From Gilliamella sp. App6-5 (GTDB lineage Bacteria; Pseudomonadota; Gammaproteobacteria; Enterobacterales; Orbaceae), in NCBI RefSeq assembly GCF_001690525.1, contig NZ_LZGT01000069.1, forward strand, positions 1 to 64,000: DNA of 64,000 bases. Reading direction: 5' to 3'. The translations under genes and the position numbers were made by a program. Shown in pieces: positions 37,115 through 46,516 of this stretch (its first letter is position 1; every line of letters begins with the position of its first letter). The notes under the pieces were generated by a model, which saw only the letters and a program-made list of their open reading frames with translations, did no database searches and had not been told where the DNA came from.

Positions 37115-38470
37115 ATGAAGATAACTAATAAACATTTTAAAACAATCATATATACAATATATTTATTGCAATTTACAACAACCAGTTATGCGGCTTTATC
37201 AGCAAAAACTGTTCATTCAATTGAAGGTACTAAACCTAAATTAGTCCCAATACTTGAAGAGCATATTAATGATTTTGAGCTTTTTGGCTTAAGAATTGAT
37301 GATAAATATTATTATGGTGAAGATCTTAAAAAAGCACCTATTCCCGTAACCTATCCATTTAAAAAAAGAATTACAGTAGCGCCCTTAAAACAGCCAAATA
37401 ATGAACAATATTTAGATCTTGATGGCGATGAATTACGCTTTCTTAACACAAAAGGAAAGATCGATATGATTTGGTATTATACAAACAATTCAAATCAATT
37501 AATCGAATTTAAACCGACAGAAACTGACACTTTTTGTTCATTAGGAAAAGAAGGAAAATCAGGTCCCTATAAAGTCAAAATATCTGCTGATTTAACATTA
37601 TTTTCAAAGTATGGTGTCCCTAACGTTAATGAATATCCAAATGAAAATATTATTACACATCCATCTAAAATTTATACTTTATTAGAAGAGTCTGGTTTTT
37701 GTTATGCACAGCCTGAACTGTTACCTAGAGAGGCAATTGGTAGTGAAAAAAATCACTGGGACAAAAATAATGGATTTTTAGTTCAATCAACTGTTGAGCA
37801 AAATAAAAACTTCCCAACAACTGCTTTTTATGGTGCTCAATTTAAGCTTTTATTAGCTAAAACAGGCGTTGCTAAAAATTATGATTGGGAGATTGTTAAA
37901 GGACGTGAACTTGTTACTATTTCTAGCAATTCTGATACAGTAACCGTTATATTTAATACCACAGAAGCACGGAATACCGACACAGCTTGGCGGCATGTTA
38001 TGGGCTCAAATAATGGATATACAATTATTATTCAAGGAAGAAATAAAATTACAGGCAGTATCATTCAATACCCATTCACCATTACCAAATGGTTTAGTGG
38101 CTGGGATAAAAACTTAATTGGTCAACCAATAGCCAATAGGGGTAGCGTAGAACAAATAGTTTCAGGTTGTAAAGAACTAGATGGTCATTATCGTGTAAGT
38201 TATGCAAATGAAGTAAGTAATGCTCCAATGGGTAGAAATGCAAGATTCACTCGAGAAATCGGCACATTATTAGGTGAATGGGGTGATCCAAATCAAAAAG
38301 CTTACCCTGGTTCTTGGGCAGCAGGTCCTAGACAAGGTAGTGCTTTTAAACGCATTTGGCTATATGACACTGTTGAAAAAAGATATTGTGATTTACACAC
38401 CAACAATGCTATATATCATTGCCGAGGAGAAAATGAACAAAAAAACGGTGTCTGTACTGCTATTAAATAA
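37115..38470 (+). CDS. Secreted adhesin-like protein, paralogue 2
   Basis: A 451-residue exported paralogue of the preceding gene, with a leader (residues 1-26, ending SYA) and then IEGTKPKLV. It keeps the family marks DLDGDEL, IWYYTN, SKYGVP, FCYAQPEL, NFPTTAFYGAQF, QYPFTITKWFSGWDK and the C-terminal CKELDGHYRVSYANEVSNAP, GTLLGEWG and RIWLYDT. Both copies end identically (VCTAIK) and are followed by similar terminator hairpins, which points to tandem duplication. The duplication is old, because the middle parts differ at many residues. Confidence 0.72.
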   Translation: MKITNKHFKTIIYTIYLLQFTTTSYAALSAKTVHSIEGTKPKLVPILEEHINDFELFGLRIDDKYYYGEDLKKAPIPVTYPFKKRITVAPLKQPNNEQYLDLDGDELRFLNTKGKIDMIWYYTNNSNQLIEFKPTETDTFCSLGKEGKSGPYKVKISADLTLFSKYGVPNVNEYPNENIITHPSKIYTLLEESGFCYAQPELLPREAIGSEKNHWDKNNGFLVQSTVEQNKNFPTTAFYGAQFKLLLAKTGVAKNYDWEIVKGRELVTISSNSDTVTVIFNTTEARNTDTAWRHVMGSNNGYTIIIQGRNKITGSIIQYPFTITKWFSGWDKNLIGQPIANRGSVEQIVSGCKELDGHYRVSYANEVSNAPMGRNARFTREIGTLLGEWGDPNQKAYPGSWAAGPRQGSAFKRIWLYDTVEKRYCDLHTNNAIYHCRGENEQKNGVCTAIK

Positions 38471-38492
38471 AACTTTTAATTAAGCTTCTCCA

Positions 38493-38526
38493 AAAGATCT
38501 ACATTAATAGTATGTAGATCTTTACT
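38493..38526 (+). terminator. Terminator of adhesin-like paralogue 2
   Basis: A perfect 12-bp stem AAAGATCTACAT/ATGTAGATCTTT with a 7-base loop. Its core ten bases per arm equal those of the paralogue 1 terminator. Confidence 0.82.
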
Positions 38527-38790
38527 TTTATAATTTTATTAATGTCATTTGTTTATCTGTTTTAATTTATTGATTTTTTAATTATTTTTTATCGATACCA
38601 TTTTGTTTACACTAAGTTTAGAAACTTTGGTAATAAATAACCATAAAATGGTTATTATCCTCTAAGCCAAACAAATCAAATCTTTAACCAGTAACTAAGG
38701 AACGTTATAAAACCATCAGATTAACGTTAAAAGATCCCTTGAATATAAAACATTAAAACAGGCAGGGTATTTATTTAACTGTTTACTGTT

Positions 38791-39456
38791 TAGGTTATAT
38801 TTTTGTAAAAAATATTCAGGATTCTATACCGTTTCGTGAACCATTAGGAATTGCAGTCTCTATTTGTTAAAACGTATGATAACCATCGTATCAATCAAAA
38901 CATTTACAAAATCTCCCCTGCTCACAAACGAATGGGAAAGCCGAAAGCGATAGGAACTTTAATGAAGATATGGTGTTCGTTTTTTAGGTTATATTTTTGT
39001 AAAAAATATTCAGGATTCTATACCGTTTCGTGAACCATTAGGAATTGCAGTCTCTATTTGTTAAAACGTATGATAACCATCGTATCAATCAAAACATTTA
39101 CAAAATCTCCCCTGCTCAAAAACGAATGGGAAAGCCGAAAGCGATAGGAACTTTAATGAAGATATGGTGTTCGTTTTTTAGGTTATATTTTTGTAAAAAA
39201 TATTCAGGATTCTATACCGTTTCGTGAACCATTGGGAATTGCAGTCTCTATTTGTTAAAACGTATGATAACCATCGTATCAATCAAAACATTTACAAAAT
39301 CTCCCCTGCTCACAAACGAATGGGAAAGCCGAAAGCGATAGGAACTTTAATGAAGATATGGTGTTCGTTTTTTAGGTTATATTTTTGTAAAAAATATTCA
39401 GGATTCTATACCGTTTCGTGAACCATTGGGAATTGCAGTCTCTATTTGTTAAAACG
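38791..39456 (+). repeat. 194-bp tandem repeat array, 3.4 copies, transposase-derived
   Basis: Units begin at 38791, 38985, 39179 and 39373 (spacing exactly 194) and differ at only a few bases; the fourth is cut off after about 84 bases. Each unit contains TAGGTTATATTTTTGTAAA, then ATATTCAGGATTCTATACCG. Each also contains a stretch readable in shifted frames as TNGKAE and TLMKIW, the usual integrase-core transposase motif context. A reverse, diverged copy of the 5' block lies at about 10108-10150. A 60-codon frame in each unit is a by-product, not a gene. Confidence 0.85.
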
Positions 39457-39553
39457 TTGGATAAGCATTGGTTAGGATTCAAAGGATAGAAAATAAAAGT
39501 TTAAGTAATTTATTCTTTTTTATTATAGGGTTAAACCGCATTGCACAATTATG

Positions 39554-39598
39554 GTGAAAACGCCTTATGAGTTTTTAGAGGATTATTGTAATTACTAA
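39554..39598 (+). pseudogene. Transposase C-terminal scrap
   Basis: One frame reads VKTPYEFLEDYCNY and then a stop, the end typical of IS481/IS3-like transposases and parallel to relics at 9971-9992, 11121-11160 and 50168-50188. It lies between the tandem array and nrdA. Confidence 0.5.
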
Positions 39599-39673
39599 GT
39601 ATAAGCAACTCAGCATTTTTCTACAAATAATACTTGATTTTAGCTAATAAATTAACATCGCTGATTAATAAAC

Positions 39674-39720
39674 ACACTATATATAGTAATAAATTAATTA
39701 ATAGGTACTATATATTGTAT
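39674..39720 (+). promoter_or_regulatory. Pair of NrdR boxes upstream of nrdAB
   Basis: Two sites, ACACTATATATAGTAA (39674-39689) and GTACTATATATTGTAT (39705-39720), match the NrdR box acaCwAtATaTwGtgt at about 14 and 13 of 16 positions. Their starts are 31 bp apart, three helical turns, as usual for NrdR box pairs. NrdR should repress nrdAB when dATP is high. nrdR itself is not in this window. Confidence 0.85.
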
Positions 39721-39783
39721 ATTTTGATAATTATCAATTATTATAACTAACAATAAATTTTACAATTTGAGTCGATAAGAAGA

Positions 39784-42069
39784 ATGAATAAATCAATATT
39801 AGTAACAAAACGAAATGGGCAAAAAGAGCCAATCAACCTTGATAAAATCCATCGGGTTATTGCGTGGGCGGCTGAGGGTTTAGAAAATGTTTCCGTTTCT
39901 CAAGTTGAATTGCGTTCACATATTCAATTTTACGACGGTATTCGCACATCGGATATTCATGAAACAATTATCCGTGCGGCTGCCGACCTGATCTCACAAG
40001 AAGCCCCTGATTATCAATATTTAGCAGCGCGTTTGGCCATTTTTCATTTACGTAAAAAAGCCTATAACCAATTTACGCCTCCATCGCTATACGAACATGT
40101 TAAAAAATTGGTCGACAGTGAACATTATGATAAACACTTACTTGAAGATTATACCCAAGAAGAGTTTGAACAAATGGACAAAATGATTGACCATTGGCGA
40201 GATATGTCGTTTTCATATGCTGCGGTCAAACAGCTTGAAGGGAAGTATTTAGTACAAAATCGTGTTACTGGCCAGATTTATGAAAGCGCACAGTTTTTAT
40301 ATATTTTAGTCGCAGCTTGTTTATTTGCTAACTATCCTAAAGAAACACGCCTTAACTATATTAAACGTTTTTATGATGCTGTTTCTACCTTTAAAATTTC
40401 ACTGCCAACCCCCATTATGGCAGGCGTTCGTACGCCTACTCGCCAATTTAGTTCTTGTGTATTAATTGAGTGTGATGATAGCTTAGATTCAATCAATGCA
40501 ACAGCCAGTGCGATTGTAAAATATGTATCACAACGCGCAGGAATTGGTATCAATGCTGGGCGAATTCGTGCCTTGGGTAGTTCAATTCGTGGTGGTGAAG
40601 CATTTCATACAGGTTGTATTCCATTTTATAAATACTTCCAAACAGCTGTTAAATCTTGTTCGCAAGGAGGTGTGCGAGGTGGTGCTGCAACCGTTTTTTA
40701 TCCTCTTTGGCATTTAGAAGTCGAAAGTTTATTAGTCTTACGTAACAATCGTGGGGTTGAAGAAAATCGTGTTCGTCATCTCGATTATGGGGTACAAATT
40801 AACAAATTAATGTATCAACGTTTAATCAAAAACGAAAACATTACCCTATTTAGCCCATCAGATGTACCTGGACTTTATGAGGCTTTTTTTGCTGATCAAG
40901 ATAGGTTTGAAACGCTTTATCACCAATATGAGCAAGATGTCAATATTCGCAAACGCGTGGTTAAAGCGGTTGAACTTTTTGCATTATTAATGCAAGAACG
41001 CGCATCAACGGGGCGTATTTATATCCAAAATGTTGATCACTGTAATACCCACAGTCCATTTAATGCTCAATTGGCGCCTGTTCATCAATCTAATTTATGT
41101 ATGGAAATTGCGCTACCTACCAAGCCACTTAATAATGTCAATGATGAAAACGGGGAAATTGCACTTTGTACGTTGTCGGCCTTTAACCTTGGCAAAATCG
41201 AATCATTAGATGATTTTGAAGAGCTTGCTGACTTAACTGTACGTGCACTTGATTCACTACTGGATTACCAAAATTACCCAGTTCCTGCTGCTCGAAACTC
41301 TTCAATAAATCGTCGTACATTAGGCGTTGGCGTCATTAACTATGCTTATTATTTAGCAAAAAATGGCGTTAAATATTCTGATGGTAGTGCCAACAATTTA
41401 ACGCACCGTACTTTTGAAGCTATGCAATATTACTTGCTAAAAGCCTCTAATAACCTTGCTAAAGAAAAGGGAGCATGCTCACTATTTAACGAAACAACTT
41501 ATGCGCAAGGCATTTTACCAATCGATACTTACAAAAAAGATTTAGATACTATTACCAAAGAGCCTTTACATTATGATTGGGAATCACTTCGAGAATCAAT
41601 TAAAACTCATGGGCTGCGTAATTCAACTTTATCGGCATTAATGCCATCAGAAACATCTTCACAAATATCCAATGCAACAAACGGCATAGAACCGCCACGA
41701 GGGTTTATTAGTGTTAAAGCTTCGAAAGATGGTATCTTAAAGCAAGTTGTGCCAGATTATAATGGGTTAAAAAATTTCTATGAGCTACTTTGGCAAATTC
41801 CTAATAATACAGGGTATTTGCACTTAGTAGGAATTATGCAGAAATTTATTGACCAATCAATTTCGGCTAATACCAATTATGATCCGACTAAATTCCCAAA
41901 TGATAAAGTCCCAATGAAACAGTTATTGGCTGATTTATTAACTGCTTATAAGTTTGGCGTAAAAACACTTTATTATCACAACACCCGCGATGGTGCTGAA
42001 GATATTCAAGGTGATATAGCACTGACTAAAAGTGATGATGGTTGCGAAGGTGGCGCTTGTAAGATTTAA
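39784..42069 (+). CDS. nrdA: Ribonucleoside-diphosphate reductase 1, alpha subunit
   Basis: The large subunit of class Ia ribonucleotide reductase, making dNDPs from NDPs. The 761 residues equal E. coli NrdA. The N-terminal ATP-cone (LVTKRNGQKEPINLDKIHRV) senses ATP/dATP. Catalytic residues lie in FSSCVLIECDDSLDSI, NLCMEIALPTKPL and the TLSALMPSETSSQISN loop, and the redox-active tail ends CEGGACKI. Two NrdR boxes precede the gene. nrdB follows after 138 bases, which contain a small GC stem (42115-42140) that may tune downstream expression. Confidence 0.98.
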   Translation: MNKSILVTKRNGQKEPINLDKIHRVIAWAAEGLENVSVSQVELRSHIQFYDGIRTSDIHETIIRAAADLISQEAPDYQYLAARLAIFHLRKKAYNQFTPPSLYEHVKKLVDSEHYDKHLLEDYTQEEFEQMDKMIDHWRDMSFSYAAVKQLEGKYLVQNRVTGQIYESAQFLYILVAACLFANYPKETRLNYIKRFYDAVSTFKISLPTPIMAGVRTPTRQFSSCVLIECDDSLDSINATASAIVKYVSQRAGIGINAGRIRALGSSIRGGEAFHTGCIPFYKYFQTAVKSCSQGGVRGGAATVFYPLWHLEVESLLVLRNNRGVEENRVRHLDYGVQINKLMYQRLIKNENITLFSPSDVPGLYEAFFADQDRFETLYHQYEQDVNIRKRVVKAVELFALLMQERASTGRIYIQNVDHCNTHSPFNAQLAPVHQSNLCMEIALPTKPLNNVNDENGEIALCTLSAFNLGKIESLDDFEELADLTVRALDSLLDYQNYPVPAARNSSINRRTLGVGVINYAYYLAKNGVKYSDGSANNLTHRTFEAMQYYLLKASNNLAKEKGACSLFNETTYAQGILPIDTYKKDLDTITKEPLHYDWESLRESIKTHGLRNSTLSALMPSETSSQISNATNGIEPPRGFISVKASKDGILKQVVPDYNGLKNFYELLWQIPNNTGYLHLVGIMQKFIDQSISANTNYDPTKFPNDKVPMKQLLADLLTAYKFGVKTLYYHNTRDGAEDIQGDIALTKSDDGCEGGACKI

Positions 42070-42207
42070 CCATTGTTAAAACAAAAAATAGCTACACGCT
42101 AACACTTAGTTTTTATGGGGAGTAACAAGTCATTCCCCATTTAATTTACCTTTTACACTGTCGGAAGGTAGCGGTAAAAGCAACGATAAATTAGTAGGAG
42201 TTCTTTT

Positions 42208-43344
42208 ATGAGTATGAATTACAGTACTTTCTCGCATGTGCATAATGATCAACTCAAAGAACCGATGTTTCTTGGACAATCGGTAAATGTTGCACGTTAT
42301 GATCAGCAAAAATATGAGATGTTTGAAAAGTTAATTGAAAAACAACTCTCGTTTTTCTGGCGACCAGAAGAAGTTGATATATCACAAGATCGTATTGATT
42401 ATTCACACCTTCCTGAACACGAAAAGCATATTTTTATTAGTAATTTAAAATATCAAACATTACTCGATTCCATTCAAGGACGTAGTCCCAATGTTGCATT
42501 ACTGCCGCTGATTTCAATTCCAGAACTTGAAACTTGGGTAGAAACCTGGTCGTTTTCAGAAACTATTCACTCACGTTCTTATACCCATATCATTCGTAAT
42601 ATTGTTAATGATCCATCGATCGTGTTTGATGATATTGTCACCAATAAAGAAATTCAAAAACGCGCAGGTGATATTGCAGGTTATTACGATGACCTTATTA
42701 GCTATGCAAGTTACTATAATTTATTTGGCGAAGGCAGACATAACATTAATAATCACACGGTTTCCATTAATTTACGTGAACTAAAAAAGAAACTTTATCT
42801 GTGCTTAATGAGTGTCAATGCACTTGAAGCTATTCGCTTTTATGTCAGTTTTGCCTGCTCATTTGCTTTTGCTGAGCGTGAACTAATGGAAGGTAACGCA
42901 AAAATCATCAAACTGATTGCTCGTGATGAAGCGCTACATTTAACTGGCACACAGTTTATGATAAATACGCTGCGTAGTGGAGAAGATGATCCCGAAATGG
43001 CAGAAATTGCCAAAGAGTGCGAACAAGATTGTTATGATCTATTTTTACAAGCCGCCAATCAAGAAAAAGAGTGGGCAGAATACCTGTTTGAAGGCGGTTC
43101 AATGATTGGCTTAAATAAAGATATATTATGCCAATATATCGAATATATTACTAATATTCGCATGCAAGCAGTCGGGCTAAAATTACCCTTTGAAGTTAAA
43201 TCAAATCCAATTCCATGGATCAATAACTGGCTTGTGTCTGATAATGTACAAGTAGCACCGCAAGAAGCTGAAATGAGCTCATATTTAGTCGGACAAATTG
43301 ATGCTGAAATTAATGAAAATGATTTAAGTGATTTTACATTATAA
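42208..43344 (+). CDS. nrdB: Ribonucleoside-diphosphate reductase 1, beta subunit
   Basis: The radical-carrying small subunit (378 residues; E. coli 376). Iron ligands and radical tyrosine are in the usual places: [16 protein letters not shown] (carboxylate ligand), [15 protein letters not shown] (with the E-x2-H ligand pair), the E-x(n)-H pair in [15 protein letters not shown], and the radical Tyr five residues after that E in HSRSYTH. The C-terminus ends [10 protein letters not shown], the peptide that docks on NrdA. A GTAGGAG Shine-Dalgarno lies before the ATG. Confidence 0.97.
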   Translation: MSMNYSTFSHVHNDQLKEPMFLGQSVNVARYDQQKYEMFEKLIEKQLSFFWRPEEVDISQDRIDYSHLPEHEKHIFISNLKYQTLLDSIQGRSPNVALLPLISIPELETWVETWSFSETIHSRSYTHIIRNIVNDPSIVFDDIVTNKEIQKRAGDIAGYYDDLISYASYYNLFGEGRHNINNHTVSINLRELKKKLYLCLMSVNALEAIRFYVSFACSFAFAERELMEGNAKIIKLIARDEALHLTGTQFMINTLRSGEDDPEMAEIAKECEQDCYDLFLQAANQEKEWAEYLFEGGSMIGLNKDILCQYIEYITNIRMQAVGLKLPFEVKSNPIPWINNWLVSDNVQVAPQEAEMSSYLVGQIDAEINENDLSDFTL

Positions 43345-43385
43345 TTTTATACTCAAACGCATACTTTCCTGAAACTTTTTAACAA
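43345..43385 (+). repeat. 40-bp dispersed repeat, copy 2
   Basis: TTTTATACTCAAACGCATA followed by CTTTCCTGAAACTTTTTAACAA begins at the nrdB stop and runs into its terminator. It is nearly identical to the copy at 57173-57213, in the same orientation. Confidence 0.8.
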
Positions 43386-43412
43386 AAGGAACAAATTACT
43401 GTTCCTTTTTTA
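43384..43412 (+). terminator. Terminator of nrdAB
   Basis: A perfect 10-bp stem AAAAGGAACA/TGTTCCTTTT with a six-base loop runs directly into TTTAA. It overlaps the end of the dispersed repeat copy 2. The remaining bases to 43711 contain nothing that I recognise. Confidence 0.85.
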
Positions 43413-43711
43413 ATAAAAGATCAAAATAATAACCAACGGTTGCTTGATAACTAAATTAAATGACGGCAAGATATTTATTATCTTTATTATGTAAATAGTC
43501 CACCGTAAGTATAAAACACGATAAAGAAAAGAAATATCGCTGTGCGTTTTAGGGGATAGTTACAGCGTCATGCTATTGAAGCGAGCTTGCCAAAGATCAC
43601 AGCATAAATGCATGTCAGTCATCGTGCTCAGTGTTGAATAATCATCTGAATAATCTAGCTTGATAATAGTTAACACAGCAACTTAAGCCAACAATAACGC
43701 CACTGATGTAA

Positions 43712-43750
43712 TATTAATAGATTAATTTATTTAAAGTTAATCTATTAATA
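43712..43750 (-). terminator. Hairpin terminator of mutH
   Basis: A perfect 14-bp inverted repeat TATTAATAGATTAA/TTAATCTATTAATA with an 11-base loop lies immediately beyond the mutH stop. It is AT-only apart from one pair, so it is weaker than its length suggests. Confidence 0.6.
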
Positions 43751-43752
43751 GT

Positions 43753-44439
43753 TTATCTGCCTTGGTCGGCACTACACATTGAAGTTTGCAAAATTTGCAT
43801 CGTAAACGTTTTTTTTAAATAAAACCCGCGTGGACGCGTTAAAATAATTTGCCCTTTTTCACCCACTGCTTCGGTCAAAGATTGCCCATTGGCTGCTTTA
43901 GGTCTAATTTGTAAATAAGTGCCATATCGAGCCGTAATTTTTTCAACGTGCCCTAGCGCTATCATATCCATTAATTCTTCCCAGTCTTGTTTGAGCTGTT
44001 GTTCTTGTTCTTCAGTTGGTGTCCATAAAATAGGTTTTCCAACTTTGCGATGTGAAAGTGGAATGGTTCTTTCTCCCTCTATTGGGATCCAAAGCACTTT
44101 GGCAAGCTTGTATCTAACATGGCTTGTTTCCCAAATAACACCATGATTAGCCATTAATGGCGCGACACTGACAAAGGTCGTTTCTAATGGTTTACCTTGC
44201 TTATCAACAGGAATCGTTTTTAGCTCTATCCCCAGATTGGCAAAATCTTGCTCAGCTTTACTGCCAGCATTTGCACCTAAAAATGTTTCGATAAGGTTAC
44301 CTACCCAACCTTTTTGTTTATTTAAGTTATCGGGTATCGTGATGTTTAAGTATTGTGCTATTTCACCAAAAGAATATCCTGCAACTAATTGTGCACGATT
44401 TAATAGCTCTTGCTCACTTTTTGGAGTAGATAATATCAT
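43753..44439 (-). CDS. mutH: DNA mismatch repair endonuclease MutH
   Basis: MutH nicks the unmethylated strand at hemimethylated GATC sites once recruited by MutS-MutL. The 228 residues compare with 229 in E. coli. Visible are [20 protein letters not shown], then [17 protein letters not shown] with the D...E.K catalytic set, and the DNA-contact segment [17 protein letters not shown]. The C-terminus holds [13 protein letters not shown]. Presence of mutH implies Dam methylation in this organism. Single gene, with hairpins on both sides. Confidence 0.97.
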   Translation of the reverse strand: MILSTPKSEQELLNRAQLVAGYSFGEIAQYLNITIPDNLNKQKGWVGNLIETFLGANAGSKAEQDFANLGIELKTIPVDKQGKPLETTFVSVAPLMANHGVIWETSHVRYKLAKVLWIPIEGERTIPLSHRKVGKPILWTPTEEQEQQLKQDWEELMDMIALGHVEKITARYGTYLQIRPKAANGQSLTEAVGEKGQIILTRPRGFYLKKTFTMQILQTSMCSADQGR

Positions 44440-44465
44440 TACAGAGGAATTTAAACTGACTTACC

Positions 44466-44496
44466 AATAAATCAAACAGCCAAAAAAGCTTGGCTG
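44466..44496 (-). terminator. Terminator of the FMN reductase gene
   Basis: A 7-bp stem CAGCCAA/TTGGCTG with a six-base loop is followed on the minus strand by TTTGATTTATT, just beyond the reductase stop. Confidence 0.7.
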
Positions 44497-44518
44497 CGAA
44501 TAAGAAAATTTATATCAA

Positions 44519-45067
44519 TTAACTTAACTTTTCAACCCAAGTAGCATAAGTATTAATAAATAATGATAAAAATTCTTTGCTTTTTTCGGTAATATTGCCT
44601 TGTGCATCAAAGGCAGTACTTACACCGCCAAAATAAGCTTCTGGTTGTTGCAATGTTGGCATATCAAGGAACACTAAAGATTGACGTAATTGATGATTTG
44701 CCCCAAATCCACCAATTGCACCTGGAGAAACCGAAATAATTGCAGCCGGTTTTTTTGACCAAATACTTTTACCATAAGGGCGGGATCCCACATCTATTGC
44801 ATTTTTGATAACTGCTGGCAAGCCGCGATTATATTCAGGTGTTACAAAAATTGCACCTTGACATTCTGCTAATTCTTGACGGAAACGAGTATAAGAGGCA
44901 GGCGGGGTATCAGTATCAATATCTTCATTATATAAAGGTAAATCGCCAATTTGAATAATTTGTAACGAAAGTGATGGTGGTGCAATTTTCTGAAAAACTT
45001 TTGCCACTTTTAAGTTATAAGAGTCTTTACGTAAACTCCCAACTAATACAGCAATTTTTTTACTCAT
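44519..45067 (-). CDS. NADPH-dependent FMN reductase (ChrR/azoreductase type)
   Basis: A 182-residue flavodoxin-like protein. It begins MSKKIAVLVGSLRKDSYNLK, the FMN phosphate loop (GSLRKDSYN), and later has FVTPEYNRGLPAVIKNAIDV and SVSPGAIGGFGANHQLRQ, as in ChrR/YieF quinone reductases. The start at 45067 has a GGAG Shine-Dalgarno; eleven earlier in-frame codons are probably not translated. Such enzymes reduce quinones or chromate by two electrons and limit oxidative damage. It follows dps on the same strand, separated by a hairpin. Confidence 0.9.
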   Translation of the reverse strand: MSKKIAVLVGSLRKDSYNLKVAKVFQKIAPPSLSLQIIQIGDLPLYNEDIDTDTPPASYTRFRQELAECQGAIFVTPEYNRGLPAVIKNAIDVGSRPYGKSIWSKKPAAIISVSPGAIGGFGANHQLRQSLVFLDMPTLQQPEAYFGGVSTAFDAQGNITEKSKEFLSLFINTYATWVEKLS

Positions 45068-45088
45068 CTTAAATCTCCACTTAGTTTT

Positions 45089-45117
45089 AATAAGAGGCAT
45101 TGAATATGCCTCTTATT
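45089..45117 (-). terminator. Hairpin after dps
   Basis: A perfect 12-bp inverted repeat AATAAGAGGCAT/ATGCCTCTTATT with a five-base loop lies 22 bases after the dps stop. It lacks a long T run beyond the stem, so partial read-through into the reductase gene is possible. Confidence 0.65.
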
Positions 45118-45138
45118 ATTGTCATTAATAATTATTTA

Positions 45139-45675
45139 TTAATGTCCTGATGAGTCGACTTTTCGGCCGGCTTCAAATAAGAACCATGCACGTTTTTCAG
45201 TTTGATCTATCCATTCTTCAATTAAACTTGCAGTTGCTGTGTCATTGTATTTACCACAAATATCATGGGCTACACGCATGCGTTCTGTTAGTCTCACATT
45301 ATCTTGGCAAAGTTCGGCAAGCATATCTGATGGTTCAACAAAATCAGCATTATTATCAGAAATACTTTGCAATTTAGCGATATGACCAATTGAACGTAGT
45401 GTTGTACCACCTAATTTACGGACACGTTCCGCAATAGGATCTGTCATTGCAAATAACTCATCACCATGATCATCTAACATTAAGTGGTAATCACGGAAAT
45501 GAGGGCCACTCACATGCCAGTGGAAGTTTTTGGTTTTTAAATATAAAGCAAATACATCTGCTAAAACAGAATTCATTGCTCCAGAAATATCTTTTGATGC
45601 CTGTTGACCTAAATCAGTTGGAAACAAAATCGCTGCTTGTTGTAGCTTTTTAGCAGAAGTCGTACTTTTAGCCAT
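45139..45675 (-). CDS. dps: Dps, DNA-protecting ferritin-like protein
   Basis: A 178-residue ferritin-like protein that stores iron and shields DNA under starvation and oxidative stress. KTKNFHWHVSGPHFRDYHLM and DDHGDELFAMTDPIAERVRKLGG carry the inter-subunit ferroxidase ligands (His, His, Asp, Glu) of Dps. The N-terminus is Lys-rich (MAKSTTSAKKLQQ), fitting DNA binding. The C-terminus is RAWFLFEAGRKVD. A GGAGA-type ribosome site precedes the ATG. The FMN reductase lies downstream. Confidence 0.95.
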   Translation of the reverse strand: MAKSTTSAKKLQQAAILFPTDLGQQASKDISGAMNSVLADVFALYLKTKNFHWHVSGPHFRDYHLMLDDHGDELFAMTDPIAERVRKLGGTTLRSIGHIAKLQSISDNNADFVEPSDMLAELCQDNVRLTERMRVAHDICGKYNDTATASLIEEWIDQTEKRAWFLFEAGRKVDSSGH

Positions 45676-45830
45676 GATATATTCTCCTTTAAATTGAATA
45701 ATAAATACCCGTATTGATAAAATTACGCCAACTTAATGTTAATGTCCAATAAAAAAAGTTAATTTTTTACTATCATTGCTATTTCAGTAACCTATGATTC
45801 TTTTTTCATTTATTTCTTATTTTTATCTTT

Positions 45831-45869
45831 TTGAAATATTTTCTTTCAAAATAAAAGAAAATATTTCAA
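45831..45869. promoter_or_regulatory. 16-bp perfect inverted repeat before the srl operon, with CRP-like half site
   Basis: TTGAAATATTTTCTTT and its complement flank a seven-base spacer, 78 bases before the srlA start. A TGTGA half site follows at 45872-45876, which could be a weak CRP site. SrlR (DeoR family) or SrlM is the likely local regulator. The assignment is by position; no consensus was tested. Confidence 0.6.
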
Positions 45870-45946
45870 ATTGTGATCTAACTAAAAGTTTTTCTGTTTC
45901 TTAGTTGATATTATTTGCTCGAAATTTAACAAAAATAGGAGGAAAT

Positions 45947-46495
45947 ATGATCGACGTTATTTCATTTGGTGCTGAATGGTTTATTGGTTTATTCCAAGAA
46001 GGAGGCAAAGTATTCGTTGGAATGGTAACGGGGATTTTACCGCTATTAATTTCACTGCTTGTTGTCATGAATGCGATTATTAAATTTATTGGACAAGAAC
46101 GTATCGAGCGTTTAGCTCAAGCGTGTGCTGGCAATCCTATCTCTCGATATCTTTTATTGCCATTAATAGGCACTTTTGTTTTTTGTAATCCAATGACATT
46201 AAGCTTAGGTCGTTTTATGCCAGAGTTTTACAAACCAAGTTATTACGCTGCATCTTCTTATAGTTGTCATTCAATGAATGGATTATTTCCCCATGTTAAC
46301 CCTGGTGAACTATTTGTTTATTTAGGTATTGCTGCTGGTTTAACAAAATTAGGTCTGCCACTCGGTCCCCTTGCCGTGAGCTATTTTCTTGTTGGTTTAA
46401 TCACTAACTTTTTTAGAGGTTGGATTACTGACTTTTGCACCGCCATTTTTGAAAGAAAAATGGGGATTAAATTAGAAAGAAAAGTTCATTTATAA
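45947..46495 (+). CDS. srlA: PTS glucitol/sorbitol transporter subunit IIC2
   Basis: SrlA is one membrane part of the sorbitol phosphotransferase system. The 182-residue protein has about four hydrophobic segments and opens [39 protein letters not shown]-like [19 protein letters not shown] and [20 protein letters not shown] are family segments. An AGGAGG Shine-Dalgarno lies before the ATG at 45947, which I prefer over an in-frame ATG-less extension upstream. It is first of the srlAEBDM-R cluster; a long palindrome and a possible CRP half site precede it. Confidence 0.96.
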   Translation: MIDVISFGAEWFIGLFQEGGKVFVGMVTGILPLLISLLVVMNAIIKFIGQERIERLAQACAGNPISRYLLLPLIGTFVFCNPMTLSLGRFMPEFYKPSYYAASSYSCHSMNGLFPHVNPGELFVYLGIAAGLTKLGLPLGPLAVSYFLVGLITNFFRGWITDFCTAIFERKMGIKLERKVHL

Positions 46496-46516
46496 ATAAT
46501 CATAAGGAATATCAAA

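Noticed and set aside
38851-39421. Three 60-65 codon genes in the tandem repeat
   Set aside because: They are the same transposase-derived frame repeated with each unit. There is no ribosome site, and shifted frames match transposase motifs better.
38791-39456. CRISPR array at the tandem repeats
   Set aside because: Units are 194 bases and directly adjacent with no unique spacers, and no cas genes are near.
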